Notes under the pieces: model-generated
Database searches by the model: none
What the model was told of the DNA's origin: nothing
What the model saw: the letters and a program-made list of their open reading frames with translations, nothing else
NCBI RefSeq assembly: GCF_025215495.1
Contig: NZ_CP104302.1
Location: 2,976,001 to 3,040,000 of the forward strand
Length of the DNA: 64,000 bases
Direction: 5' to 3'
Origin: Mycolicibacterium brumae
Lineage (GTDB): Bacteria > Actinomycetota > Actinomycetes > Mycobacteriales > Mycobacteriaceae
Shown here: piece by piece, positions 17,901 through 26,600 of the stretch
How the letters are laid out: every line of letters begins with the position of its first letter
Position numbering within the stretch: the stretch's first letter is position 1
Program-made: the position numbers and the translations under genes

Positions 17901-20900
17901 AGCGGTTCGAAGAGTTTCGGCAGGTGCTCGCCGCGGCCACGGACGTAGGCCAGCACCAACGAGTTTCCGGTGAGCCGGCCGGCGCGGCCGACCCGCTGCA
18001 GATACGACGACACCGATCGGGGTAGCGAGCCGAGCATGACCGTCGACAGGTCGCCGATGTCGATACCCATCTCGAGGGTGGGGGTGGCTACGAGCACGTT
18101 GGGTGCTTGCGGGTCGGCGCCGCCGCGTTTGAACGCGGTCTCGTATTCCAGCCGGGTCTTGGTCGGTAGCAGGCCGGTGTGTTCGCGAGCCACCACGCGT
18201 TTCATCTCCGTCGACTCGTACAGCCGTCGGTAGAAGTTGTCGTCCTTGGCAACGCGGTGCAGTCGGCCGGGGCACCGGTTCAGGGTGCAAGGCGCACCGT
18301 CCAGCTCGTCGACGGTGGTAGCGCTGCCCGGCGTCGGGGTCTGGCAGATACTGCACGCCAGCAGGTGTCGCCCATCGAGCAGCGCGTCCAGGCTGGGTGA
18401 GCTGACCTGGACGGTGGCCGGCGCCAACCCGTACACGGTGGATCCGGTTTCGGTGGCGAACGTGGACAGCAGCATCTGCTCGGCAAGTTCGGCGAACAGC
18501 GCCTTGGCCAGGAAGGTGCCGTCGGCGGGGCTGACATCCAGGCAACGTGACGTCCACTGGGCATACCAGGACGACGGCGCGGTGATCGAGTCGAATCCTT
18601 CCGGCAGTGCCCCGGCTCCGGATTTCAGCGCCGGGAATGCCGGGGCGGGTCGGCCTTTCGGGAACGCGGGCATACCCTGGCCGCGCGGACGTCCGCCCCA
18701 GACGTGGTAGCGGTTGGCGTTCTTCTCCAGATAGGGCCGCAGCCATTCGTGGTGGATGCCGCCTCGGGTCCGGATGCGTTCGACGACGCCGCGGACCCAC
18801 TGGGCAAGTGCCTCGTCGGGCACTCCGGTCAGAGGCAGTTGGGTCGGGTCGGCTTTGTCCAGGGCGCGCCGGCCGATGATCGGAGCGCGATGTGGGGCTC
18901 CGAGGTACACCTCGGCGACGACGCTGCCGGTCAGTTCCAGGGTGCGGCCGGTGCGCGAGTTGAGGCCGAACTCAAGATCGACGTCAAACCGCAAGCGGCG
19001 CCTGGCTTTATTTTCCGCGGCTCGCCGGGAGTTGGGGTGGGCGTCGGGTTTCCAGAACGCGACGAACTCGTCGCGGTCGACGATGTCCGGCGGCAGCAGC
19101 TGGTAGCGCAGCATCGGGTCGGTGCCGGCACGGGCGATGACCGCCAAGGCCAGTTCATCGAGGTCGAGTTCAGCGTCGCTGAGCGCACCGCGCAGCGCGG
19201 TCCGCAGACTCAGACTGTGCGAGCGGGCTTGCACAAAGCCAGCGCGGTGCGCGGCGTCCTGCACGCTGTCGGTGAACATCAGCGCCTTCTTCTCAGCGGC
19301 GTCAAGATGCTTATCGCCGAACATGTTCGACAGCGTCACCGACAGTTGGGTAGCCACCGCGCTGCCCAGGAAGCGGATGCCATCGTCGGCACCACACGCC
19401 GGACACACATCGTTCTTGGACTGCTCGTCGGCCTCAGGGCCGATCAGGGTGAGCACCGGCAGCACCCGGCCGTCGACCACGTCGGGGCTCTGCGGGTCGG
19501 GGGTGGTGTCCTGCAGTTCGCGGTGGTCGACGTGGAACCAGCGCAGGCCCGGGACCCCGCCGGGCACCTGCGCCTCGGCGGGCGCGGAGATCAAAGACCG
19601 GAACCGGGACGCCCCGGCAGCATGGTCGGCCCGGATCGCCTCGTCGGTCACATCCAAGGCGCTGCCGGTGGGCGCAAGCCGGGCGCCCCAGCCGGAACGC
19701 CCACAGTGCCGGCAGTACACCGCGGGCAGGAACAAGCCGTCGTCCTCGGCCGAGGTGCCGTCGTCGGACCACCGGTATTCGGTGGCGGCGCGGACCACCC
19801 GGTCGACGCGGCTGAGTTCACGGATCCACAGATGGACGTCCACCCCGAGCGCAGCGCGGCCGGCCTCGGCACGGACGTGGGAAAGCATGGCGAAGACGAA
19901 CTCCAGGAACCGCATCTGGGTGGCCCGGGTGCGGGCGGCGTCACGATCGACGGGTACTGCCGGGAAGACTCGTTCGGCGAGGTCGGCCAGCGATACCGCA
20001 TCGACCGCGTTGTCCAGGACGGCCTGCAGGAACCGGTGCCGTTTGAGTTGGTCCAGTAGATCCGCCGCATCAGGCGCCCCCGAACTACCTGGCGCTGACG
20101 CATTTTCGAAGAGTTCAGCGAACACGGCATCGGCCAGGGCATGGTTCCCGTCGCGGGTTCCATCGACTTCGGCGATGCGCTCGACGGCGTCGGGCAGCGC
20201 CGGCTCGATCGGCTTCCATTCGTGGTCGCGGCTACCGAGCCTGGCCCGGCGCCACTGGTCAGGGGTGAGGCGGGTTTCCTCGATCACCGCATCGGCACCG
20301 AACGGCTCGCCGAACACGGTGTAGGCGAAATCGAGCATCGTCGACGGAGCCGCGCGTGATCCGAGGGTGGCCGAAGTCGCGACCGGGGTGACCCGGCCCA
20401 AGGGTCGCTGCCGGTCCTCGTCGGTGACCCGAGTCTCGGCGGTCCAGTGCGCTTTGAGGGTCAGCCCGAGGCGGCGCAGCAGCATCGCCACGTCGGTGCC
20501 CTGCGCCCCGTCGTAAGTGTGGAATTCGTCGAGCACCAGGTACTGCAGCGACTCGGCGGACAGTCGCCACATGTCGGCCCGGCCGGGATGCAGCAGCAGG
20601 TGGTCGAGCATCTTGTAGTTGGTCAGCAGGATGTCCGGCGGGGAATCGTGCATGAGGGCGCGGTCGGTTATCAGGCCCTCCGCCGAGACCCGGGTCCGTC
20701 CCCCGCTGGACTGTTCACCGGTGTAGAGCCCAGCGGTGACCCCTGACAGTGCTGGATCCCCGGCGATCAGTTTGGCCAGCCGCTCGGCCTGATCGTTGGC
20801 TAGCGCGTTCATCGGATAGAGGATGAGCGCCTTCATTCCCGCGATGCCAGACTTCTTGGCGCGCAAGACATGATCGAGGATCGGGTAGAGGAAAGCCTCG

Positions 20901-21235
20901 GTCTTGCCCGACCCTGTACCGGTGGTTACCAACGTCGGCTGTGGTCGGTCATGGTGCTTGGTTGACAACCGCGCAAACGCAGCCGCCTGGTGGCCATACG
21001 GGGTGAAATCGGCAGGCCAGCAATCCAGATGCTCGGACCAGTCATCACCCGACGGCGCGAACGGCAGCCGCAGGCGGACATACGGTCCCTTGAACATCCC
21101 GGTGTCGGGGTTGCCAATGAAATCCGTGAGAGCCGCTTGGGCGTCTGGGTCAGTCAGCGCGAATGTGGTTGCCAGATAGTCGGTCAGGCCTTCGCGTAGG
21201 TGCTCGGCTTGCAGGGTCGGGAGAAGCACGCCCAT
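14942..21235 (-). CDS. Giant DEAD-type helicase with DUF1998 and nuclease-like tail
   Basis: This 2097-aa protein is an SF2 helicase of the COG1205/DrmA-DrmB/DruE kind. Helicase motifs are TGTGSGKTEAF (about 105), DEFHTYDGAQG (about 235), VATSATLGS, and QRVGRAGR (about 1080). A DUF1998 region with a Cys cluster (ECPCRDEERLACHRCLLPF) lies near 1640-1660. Beyond it, FVKPDFVL and IAIFGDGRSFH...DKRAALRKAGY (about 1765-1815) resemble a Vsr/DUF559-like PD-(D/E)XK domain. The frame continues up to ATG 21295, but ATG 21235 overlaps the preceding stop (TGATG), has a GAAGGA site, and is preferred. It covers what DrmA and DrmB do as separate proteins in DISARM. A Druantia DruE relationship is the main alternative. 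Confidence 0.88.
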   Translation of the reverse strand: MGVLLPTLQAEHLREGLTDYLATTFALTDPDAQAALTDFIGNPDTGMFKGPYVRLRLPFAPSGDDWSEHLDCWPADFTPYGHQAAAFARLSTKHHDRPQPTLVTTGTGSGKTEAFLYPILDHVLRAKKSGIAGMKALILYPMNALANDQAERLAKLIAGDPALSGVTAGLYTGEQSSGGRTRVSAEGLITDRALMHDSPPDILLTNYKMLDHLLLHPGRADMWRLSAESLQYLVLDEFHTYDGAQGTDVAMLLRRLGLTLKAHWTAETRVTDEDRQRPLGRVTPVATSATLGSRAAPSTMLDFAYTVFGEPFGADAVIEETRLTPDQWRRARLGSRDHEWKPIEPALPDAVERIAEVDGTRDGNHALADAVFAELFENASAPGSSGAPDAADLLDQLKRHRFLQAVLDNAVDAVSLADLAERVFPAVPVDRDAARTRATQMRFLEFVFAMLSHVRAEAGRAALGVDVHLWIRELSRVDRVVRAATEYRWSDDGTSAEDDGLFLPAVYCRHCGRSGWGARLAPTGSALDVTDEAIRADHAAGASRFRSLISAPAEAQVPGGVPGLRWFHVDHRELQDTTPDPQSPDVVDGRVLPVLTLIGPEADEQSKNDVCPACGADDGIRFLGSAVATQLSVTLSNMFGDKHLDAAEKKALMFTDSVQDAAHRAGFVQARSHSLSLRTALRGALSDAELDLDELALAVIARAGTDPMLRYQLLPPDIVDRDEFVAFWKPDAHPNSRRAAENKARRRLRFDVDLEFGLNSRTGRTLELTGSVVAEVYLGAPHRAPIIGRRALDKADPTQLPLTGVPDEALAQWVRGVVERIRTRGGIHHEWLRPYLEKNANRYHVWGGRPRGQGMPAFPKGRPAPAFPALKSGAGALPEGFDSITAPSSWYAQWTSRCLDVSPADGTFLAKALFAELAEQMLLSTFATETGSTVYGLAPATVQVSSPSLDALLDGRHLLACSICQTPTPGSATTVDELDGAPCTLNRCPGRLHRVAKDDNFYRRLYESTEMKRVVAREHTGLLPTKTRLEYETAFKRGGADPQAPNVLVATPTLEMGIDIGDLSTVMLGSLPRSVSSYLQRVGRAGRLTGNSLVLAYVRGRGEHLPKLFEPLSVIQGDVRPPATFLSAEEILQRQYVAHIVDQFARDPQLDPPKDARSVLGDDSEKGWLARLLETAATESEILLDRFLHQFGEHLSPDAVAALRSWASAPPEGGPSGLTQRVLSASYAWRHDLDELTKRLATVEADLPEFERRASSPAATDDDRRALKIARGSRKLLGAQINSLTRDYWISVLERYGVLPNYTLLDDAVTLDVGVTWIDPDSNDYMGEQLSYQRGSRVALTELAPGATFYAQGLAVTIDAVDLGTGESNIHAWQVCPQCGWAGISPSGIAADPATTCPRCHSTAIADVSQHLPVVEMTRVSAEVRRDEATINELRDDRKREPYTVVTAADVDPTQVGTTWFRSASAFGAEYLRRLDIRWINLGRRASKGKPRMIAGQESNSGLFRLCASCGQLDRDAGRNSRYEHRTWCRLRDSPTEDVRDIALARRLRTQGVLLHLPPQMEYDSFAHPSLAAAIMLGLREVIGGSPEHLDVATISDALWAPDRRALLIHDTVPGGTGYLAEFADHTKVFAVLAAARRIVRECPCRDEERLACHRCLLPFAAPHEMDKVSRLAALNLLDDILDIGSHATPDLADWTAEVTETAPPVTPVSDESFLERDFYSSFIARVKTMGAAVAEKPGTYGPSATITVQGAKARKWSLRPQVSLGFVKPDFVLQTADPDIPQIAIFGDGRSFHAVPGCNRVADDADKRAALRKAGYLVWSFSHGDLQRFKSAESVEPPWFDQKAAGIVTSQFHVQPGLVRLLSKDPVTQLLEFMVAPDVDAWRQLSTWMPYLFVRGDNRVKAGVDALPAAAMAALDGVGGFPPGGSEVCWAWTDGGLTVTAGARSTKEAPHAILAVDDRDAAVVALDGKAWKEWLRLSNWFGISDHSRVSTRTLLDAAPLTATETSAESTLSPEWQAVLDEAVSEVERNLIRALAESGAAVPVLGYETDEGDVIDLAWADAHIGVVLDGTADADGWTLCPPEPAQIVAALKLNGVV

Positions 21236-21999
21236 CAGGACGTCCTTCGCTTTGCCCGGCGGCGCTGGGGCTTCAACGCGCGGCCGGCGTTCCATATGGC
21301 GTGGTCAATCTCCCAAGCGGTCACGGAACGGTCCAGTCTCTGAGTGACGTGCGGAATAAGTTGCTCGACAACGTGTCTCGCGTCGTCGGGCTCGACGGTC
21401 ACCCCGTGGTGATCGAGCCAGCGCAGCACCATTCGGTCCGGTTTGATCAGGTCGTCCTGACCGATCAGCATCCAGAGATAGCCACGCCGAACCCCCTCGC
21501 TCCCTTCGCCGGGAATCTGGCGCAGCGCAGCGTCCAGCTTGTCGAACCGCGTCGTGTCATCGAACAAGTCAATGGCCTCGGGCATGGTGATGGCGCCATG
21601 ATCGATGAAGACCTTTGCATGACGCAGCACGGCATCTGCTTTGAGAATTCCGCCGCGGGTGGAAGTGCGCTGCCGGTTAGTCAACACGGTCAGCTCATCC
21701 ACGCTCAGTTCGGTGAGCCCGGTCACCGGTAGTGGGTCGTCACCGATCGGGTCTGCCGCTGGAATGGTCGGGTGGTCGACACCGAACTTGGCAGCGATTT
21801 TGTTGCGCACCAAGGGAACGACGACTTTCTCGTAGTTGGCGCCGATGCTCCACACTGCATCCGCGATAGCCAGGCTCAGGCTGACCCAACGACGCTCGCG
21901 CGGCTGTGGATTCAACGCCACCACAGCATCAATGAGTTTATTGAGCGCTGCTTCGTCCAGCGGCCCTTTGGAATTCATCACATCGTCCTTCGGCGTCAT
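21235..21999 (-). CDS. Uncharacterised HhH-glycosylase-like protein
   Basis: This 254-aa all-helical protein has no certain family. The segment GSEGVRRGYLWMLIGQDDLIKPDRMVLRWLDHHG (about 175-207) has the shape of an HhH-GPD (endonuclease III/OGG superfamily) core: a glycine-rich hairpin followed by a conserved Asp on the next helix, where these glycosylases keep their catalytic Asp. The basic tail (QRRRAKRRTS) could bind DNA. Both ends overlap neighbours in TGATG junctions, so it is an integral part of the operon between the methylase and the giant helicase. Base excision or base recognition is an inference. Confidence 0.75.
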   Translation of the reverse strand: MTPKDDVMNSKGPLDEAALNKLIDAVVALNPQPRERRWVSLSLAIADAVWSIGANYEKVVVPLVRNKIAAKFGVDHPTIPAADPIGDDPLPVTGLTELSVDELTVLTNRQRTSTRGGILKADAVLRHAKVFIDHGAITMPEAIDLFDDTTRFDKLDAALRQIPGEGSEGVRRGYLWMLIGQDDLIKPDRMVLRWLDHHGVTVEPDDARHVVEQLIPHVTQRLDRSVTAWEIDHAIWNAGRALKPQRRRAKRRTS

Positions 22000-24900
22000 C
22001 AGGCCGAGTCTTCTGATTGCACGATGTTGGAGAAGTGCTTGTGCGCCAACTCCATATCGCGTTCTCGGTCGACCCCGACAAAAGGCTCGACATAGGTGAC
22101 GCCGTCGAGGGTCAAATCATCGACCTTTAGAGTGCCCTTCTTGCGATATTCCGATGCAAGCTTGCCCGGTAGTTGCCGGCCGTTCGCGTCGTAGAGGGCG
22201 TCGCGTTCGTACTTCCGTAACACTGGGAACTGCGTTCGGTAGATCGTGAGTAGTTCCTCGGCGGTGATGCCCAGCATGATAGCGACAATGGCGTCGATCT
22301 CGACCAACGCCTGACGGCGGTCAGCGGCGCGGCGCAACGGTATGGACCAATCCCATTTCTCTTTGACGGTACCCAACGACGTGTGGTCGGCGTAGTCGAC
22401 GCCGATGTGCGGGACCCACGAATCCTGCTGCCACGCTTTGTCGTACAACTCCTCCCACAGCGGGGCGTAAGGACGAACTAGGCAGTTGAGCCTTAATGTT
22501 CGATGCACCAACACGTTAGCAAGTTGGTGATCATCAACGAAAGGGATCATCTGAATTGCACTCGTACGCAGGTCGGTGTATCCAGCCAGCTTAACCAAGA
22601 AGTCAACAGGGATGGACGACCAGATCCCAGCGGCAACAATCGTACGAAAATCTGAACCCAGTCGGCCCGTTGCAACTTGCTCGATATGACATAGGCCCAG
22701 AGGCGCAATGGCCGACAACAGCGTTCTTTCCATTCCGTCATCCAGGCGGCGCCGCCACATCAAACGGAAGAATTCAGCACTGCTTCGCCCGCCCCAATGT
22801 GGATATGCGGATAAATAATCTGCAATAGGTTTCGACACCGAATAGATCGAGCGAGGTATAAAGTCCTCACGAATAGACAGTAGATCAATTGCCGAATAGT
22901 CCCTATGATTCTTGGCCGATGGCCCCACTTGTTGGGCTATCGGATTCGCAACGTTGATATTTGGCCCATGATAAATAACTTCGTCCCACGACGGACGCAC
23001 ACCCGGACTCCGCTTAAAGAGACCGTGGACGCTTCTTTTACCCTCTTCCCAACCCTGGGTCATTTCGAAGTCATCCATGGGCATACGTTTAGATCGCAAT
23101 ATCTTCCGCAAGACAGGCTCACTGGAAGAAGTCGGCGCAAGAATCATTCGAGTTTGATTAATAGCAACATCATGGGTTTCGAGCAGATCACGCCATAAGG
23201 TAAGAAGCTGCGAGTCTACCCACGTAATTCGCGACCTATGCGGCACAGTCGACCACTCATCGTCTATCGTCTTTATCCCGGGCTCGACCCCCATCCCATC
23301 GTGAGCAAGCGAGCGCCCAACAGTATCCGGGTGGAACAAGTGCGCGGCTTGGAGGAATCCCACTTCGCGGCGCTTCGACGAATATACGTTAACGCTGAAC
23401 TGTCGGGTATTTCCGATCTCGGAGAACAATTTCAACTGGTTCTTAAAATACCAGTGACGCTTCAAACGAAGATAGCATTCTGCTCGAAGCAAACGTGCGC
23501 CAACATCGGTGAAATGTTTCGCCGGGTGTACCAATGCTACAATCCCGCTTGATTTCGAAGCCCGCCATCCATGAATGATGAACGACCGATAAAGATTGAG
23601 CGTTACACCTTCCAACAAGGATGAATCGAATGCCACGTTCAAAAACTCGGAAGTGCCAGCCTGATCAGATCTCTGAGCTAGAACCTCACGCCGAATGGCT
23701 GAATCTGTCACCGCAAGTTCAAATCGGCTAACCCCATCGTGATCATTCGGATTATCTACGAGTGCCCACCACGGGTCGAACTCAGCAAGCACAGCGTAGG
23801 GATCCCAATCGGGTTGAACCCATGGAGGGTTACCAACCTGGAGGTCAAAGCCGCCGCGCACAAAGACAGGTGCGAAGTCCAACTCCCAGTGGAAAAATCC
23901 CTGCGATTCGGCGATGCCCTGACTGACCCTCAGCCACGGGAATCCGTCGAGCACCTTGTCCAGTGAAAGGGCTTGAGAGAAGGCCCGATCGGTGTCCTCA
24001 GCGACATCCAACTCGGACCAGCTCAGATCACCGGCGAGGCTGGTCTGACCGTACTTCTCGAACTTACCGGCCTTTGGCGGCACACCGAGGAGCGCCTCCA
24101 ACCCGCCAACCCACTGGTCCCAGTCGGGGGGCTCGACGTCGGTGGTCAGCGGCCAGGACCACAGTGCGCACCAGGCGTCCATCGCTCGCCGCAGCCGGCG
24201 GTAGGCGCCGTCCTCGTCGTTCAGCACGGTCTCAATCTGTTCCCGCGTGACCGCGGCGCCTGACCGGTCGTGTTGATGCAGGCCCCAGACATCGATATCG
24301 CGGCGAATCTCCGATTCTGCGATCGTCAGCCTCCGCAGCGTGAACTCCCACAGGGTCTCCACGCGGCGCGCGAGAGCCGCCAAGCGCTTCTTGATGCCCG
24401 CACTCGGGTTGGTGCGAATCCCGTTGCGCCACAGGCGCAATTCTTCGCGTTTGTCGGCGGCGTAGGTCTTTGCTTCGTCGGTGTCGACGACTGCTCCCCA
24501 GCCGTGCGCGGGCAGCAGGAAGTGGTGAATCCCGGCACCGATCTCGTCACCCAGGGGAACATCCTTCGGCACTGCCGTCAGCCACGCCTTTTTGGCTAGC
24601 TCGGTCTGCGCGTACACCGCGCGGCGCGCGCCGATCAGCGAATTGCCGCGGCGCAGGTGCAGGCCGAACCAGGGTGCTTGCAGGCCGGCGACCATGGTGT
24701 CCAGCCACAATGAGATCTCGGCCAGTTCCACTGCCGTCGCATTCAGGTCGACCCCGTACACCTGATGCAGCGCCAGGTAGGCCTTCACCTTCTGCAACTC
24801 GACCTGGTAACGGTCGGCGTCGATGACCTCGCCGAGGTCCTCCTGCTTACGTTTGAGGTACTCAGCAGCCAGCTGTCTGACCGCCTCGATGGCGAACGCA

Positions 24901-26597
24901 CCGGATCCCAACGCCGGCTCGCAGATGGTGAGCTCCAGGATCTGCTCGGGTGTGGTGCGCTGCCCATCCTGATCGAGTAGTTCGGCAAGCGCTTGGGACA
25001 CCACGAATTTCGTGAGAACTTCGGGCGTGTAGTACGAGGCGGACTGCTGGCGCTCCCGGCCGGCGAGCCGGAACACGAAGGTGCCCTGGCGGTGAATCAC
25101 CGGCTCCGTCTCGCCGGTCGCGTCGTTGATCTTCGTGACGAAATCGGACTTCGAGAGGTGGTCAGCCCGTGACACCGGGACCACCCATGAGCCCTTCTCC
25201 GGGTCCCCGTTCTTGGCAACCTCGTAGAGGTCTTCGGTGGCGAAAAAGCCGGTGTAGGACATCAGGCCCTCGTACACCGCGCCGAGCTGGTTGATCCCGA
25301 GCTCGGCATAGGAGATGAATCCGCGGTCAGACCCCTTGCGGCCCTTGGATTCTTTGGAGAGCAGCAGATGCTCCAACACCTGCTGAGTGGCCTCATTGCT
25401 GAGCTTGACTGCATCAATCAGCGCCGTCGCGGCCGGGGTGAACAGATCGGCGCGCAGCGCATTGAACTCCAGGCCCGGCGCCGGGTCATCGGCAACGTCT
25501 GCAGTCATCGGCGTGTGACCGGTGTCGACGAGCCGGAACAACGTCGCCAGCGACTCATACAGGTGGGTACCGTTCTTGGCAGCCGGTGAGACCAGTTCGG
25601 TCAGCGTCAACTCGCGCAGTCGGTCCAAGCCGTAGCCCTCACCGTACTCGGGAGCCCCCGACGGCAGCACCCGCAGCTCCGGGGACGCCTCGGCGTAGAG
25701 CAGGAACAGGATTCGGTACAGGAATCGCAGTGCATGCTTGGCGAGTTGCTGGGCGTCGATCTGATCCAGCGGCAAACCTTGCGCGGCGCGGCGGCGCACC
25801 ACGTCATTAGCGATGATCTCAATCGACAGCCGAATGCCTTCGCGCAGGTCCTTGGACACGCCAACGGTGTGCTTGACCGAATCTTCGAGGATGCCTGTCC
25901 ACCAGATGTTTCCATCGGCGTCAGGCAGAAGGGCGTGCCGACCCAGCATCGCGGCGACCCGGTCGAGTTCACCGCCGCGTTTGTCGTCGCGGCGCTCGGC
26001 CACCAGCAACAGGTCGACGGCCAGGTAGCGGCCCTCGGCCCAGCGTTCGGCCTCGGACAGCAGCAGCCACTGCCCGGCCTGCACCACCACGAACGCCGGC
26101 GGCTCGTCGGCACGGAACACGGCCGAGACGGCTTTGGATACCGCCTCAATCGGTTTGCCGTCCTCCTCGCCGTGGTACAGCAGGTGGCCAGTCTGCGGGT
26201 CCAGCAGGTCGTCGATCGACTCCACCGGGTGCGCCTGCAGGAATAGCGTGCTCGTCACGCCGGGCAGTTGCGCGTGTGGCAGCTGCAATTCGGTGCCAGC
26301 GCGTTCACCGGTGAAATCACCGAGTGTTTCGGAGTAGCCGAATGTGCGTCGCACCAAAGCATGCGCGTCGGCAGCACCAGTTGGGTTCTCGGCGAGCGCG
26401 GACAACGCGGTGTGTAGGTCACGAGTGTTGGCCAACAATTGCTGGCGGACGGTGTCGCGGCCTTCTTTGGCTTCGGCGTCCCACTGCTTGCGCAGTTCGA
26501 TCACCTTGCCCTGGAAGGATTCCCGCGGCGAGTCGGTGGTGAAGTAGTACTCGCTGATCCAGTCCTCGCCGACGACGATCGAATCGTATGAGGCCAC
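21999..26597 (-). CDS. DrmMI/PglX-like adenine-specific DNA methyltransferase
   Basis: This 1532-aa class I SAM-dependent N6-adenine methyltransferase has motif I (CEPALGSGAFAIEAV) near residue 560 and the catalytic motif IV (VGNPPWVQPDW) near residue 920, the order of Eco57I/PglX-type enzymes. Its length suits the large methylases of BREX, Pgl and class 1 DISARM, which mark self DNA. It starts at GTG 26597, 3 bp after the SNF2 helicase stop. The part from about 22480 to 23760, after motif IV and therefore the likely target-recognition region, is much poorer in G+C than the rest (25 of 60 bases at 22801-22860, against 44 of 60 at 25981-26040). Confidence 0.87.
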   Translation of the reverse strand: MASYDSIVVGEDWISEYYFTTDSPRESFQGKVIELRKQWDAEAKEGRDTVRQQLLANTRDLHTALSALAENPTGAADAHALVRRTFGYSETLGDFTGERAGTELQLPHAQLPGVTSTLFLQAHPVESIDDLLDPQTGHLLYHGEEDGKPIEAVSKAVSAVFRADEPPAFVVVQAGQWLLLSEAERWAEGRYLAVDLLLVAERRDDKRGGELDRVAAMLGRHALLPDADGNIWWTGILEDSVKHTVGVSKDLREGIRLSIEIIANDVVRRRAAQGLPLDQIDAQQLAKHALRFLYRILFLLYAEASPELRVLPSGAPEYGEGYGLDRLRELTLTELVSPAAKNGTHLYESLATLFRLVDTGHTPMTADVADDPAPGLEFNALRADLFTPAATALIDAVKLSNEATQQVLEHLLLSKESKGRKGSDRGFISYAELGINQLGAVYEGLMSYTGFFATEDLYEVAKNGDPEKGSWVVPVSRADHLSKSDFVTKINDATGETEPVIHRQGTFVFRLAGRERQQSASYYTPEVLTKFVVSQALAELLDQDGQRTTPEQILELTICEPALGSGAFAIEAVRQLAAEYLKRKQEDLGEVIDADRYQVELQKVKAYLALHQVYGVDLNATAVELAEISLWLDTMVAGLQAPWFGLHLRRGNSLIGARRAVYAQTELAKKAWLTAVPKDVPLGDEIGAGIHHFLLPAHGWGAVVDTDEAKTYAADKREELRLWRNGIRTNPSAGIKKRLAALARRVETLWEFTLRRLTIAESEIRRDIDVWGLHQHDRSGAAVTREQIETVLNDEDGAYRRLRRAMDAWCALWSWPLTTDVEPPDWDQWVGGLEALLGVPPKAGKFEKYGQTSLAGDLSWSELDVAEDTDRAFSQALSLDKVLDGFPWLRVSQGIAESQGFFHWELDFAPVFVRGGFDLQVGNPPWVQPDWDPYAVLAEFDPWWALVDNPNDHDGVSRFELAVTDSAIRREVLAQRSDQAGTSEFLNVAFDSSLLEGVTLNLYRSFIIHGWRASKSSGIVALVHPAKHFTDVGARLLRAECYLRLKRHWYFKNQLKLFSEIGNTRQFSVNVYSSKRREVGFLQAAHLFHPDTVGRSLAHDGMGVEPGIKTIDDEWSTVPHRSRITWVDSQLLTLWRDLLETHDVAINQTRMILAPTSSSEPVLRKILRSKRMPMDDFEMTQGWEEGKRSVHGLFKRSPGVRPSWDEVIYHGPNINVANPIAQQVGPSAKNHRDYSAIDLLSIREDFIPRSIYSVSKPIADYLSAYPHWGGRSSAEFFRLMWRRRLDDGMERTLLSAIAPLGLCHIEQVATGRLGSDFRTIVAAGIWSSIPVDFLVKLAGYTDLRTSAIQMIPFVDDHQLANVLVHRTLRLNCLVRPYAPLWEELYDKAWQQDSWVPHIGVDYADHTSLGTVKEKWDWSIPLRRAADRRQALVEIDAIVAIMLGITAEELLTIYRTQFPVLRKYERDALYDANGRQLPGKLASEYRKKGTLKVDDLTLDGVTYVEPFVGVDRERDMELAHKHFSNIVQSEDSA

Positions 26598-26600
26598 GAT

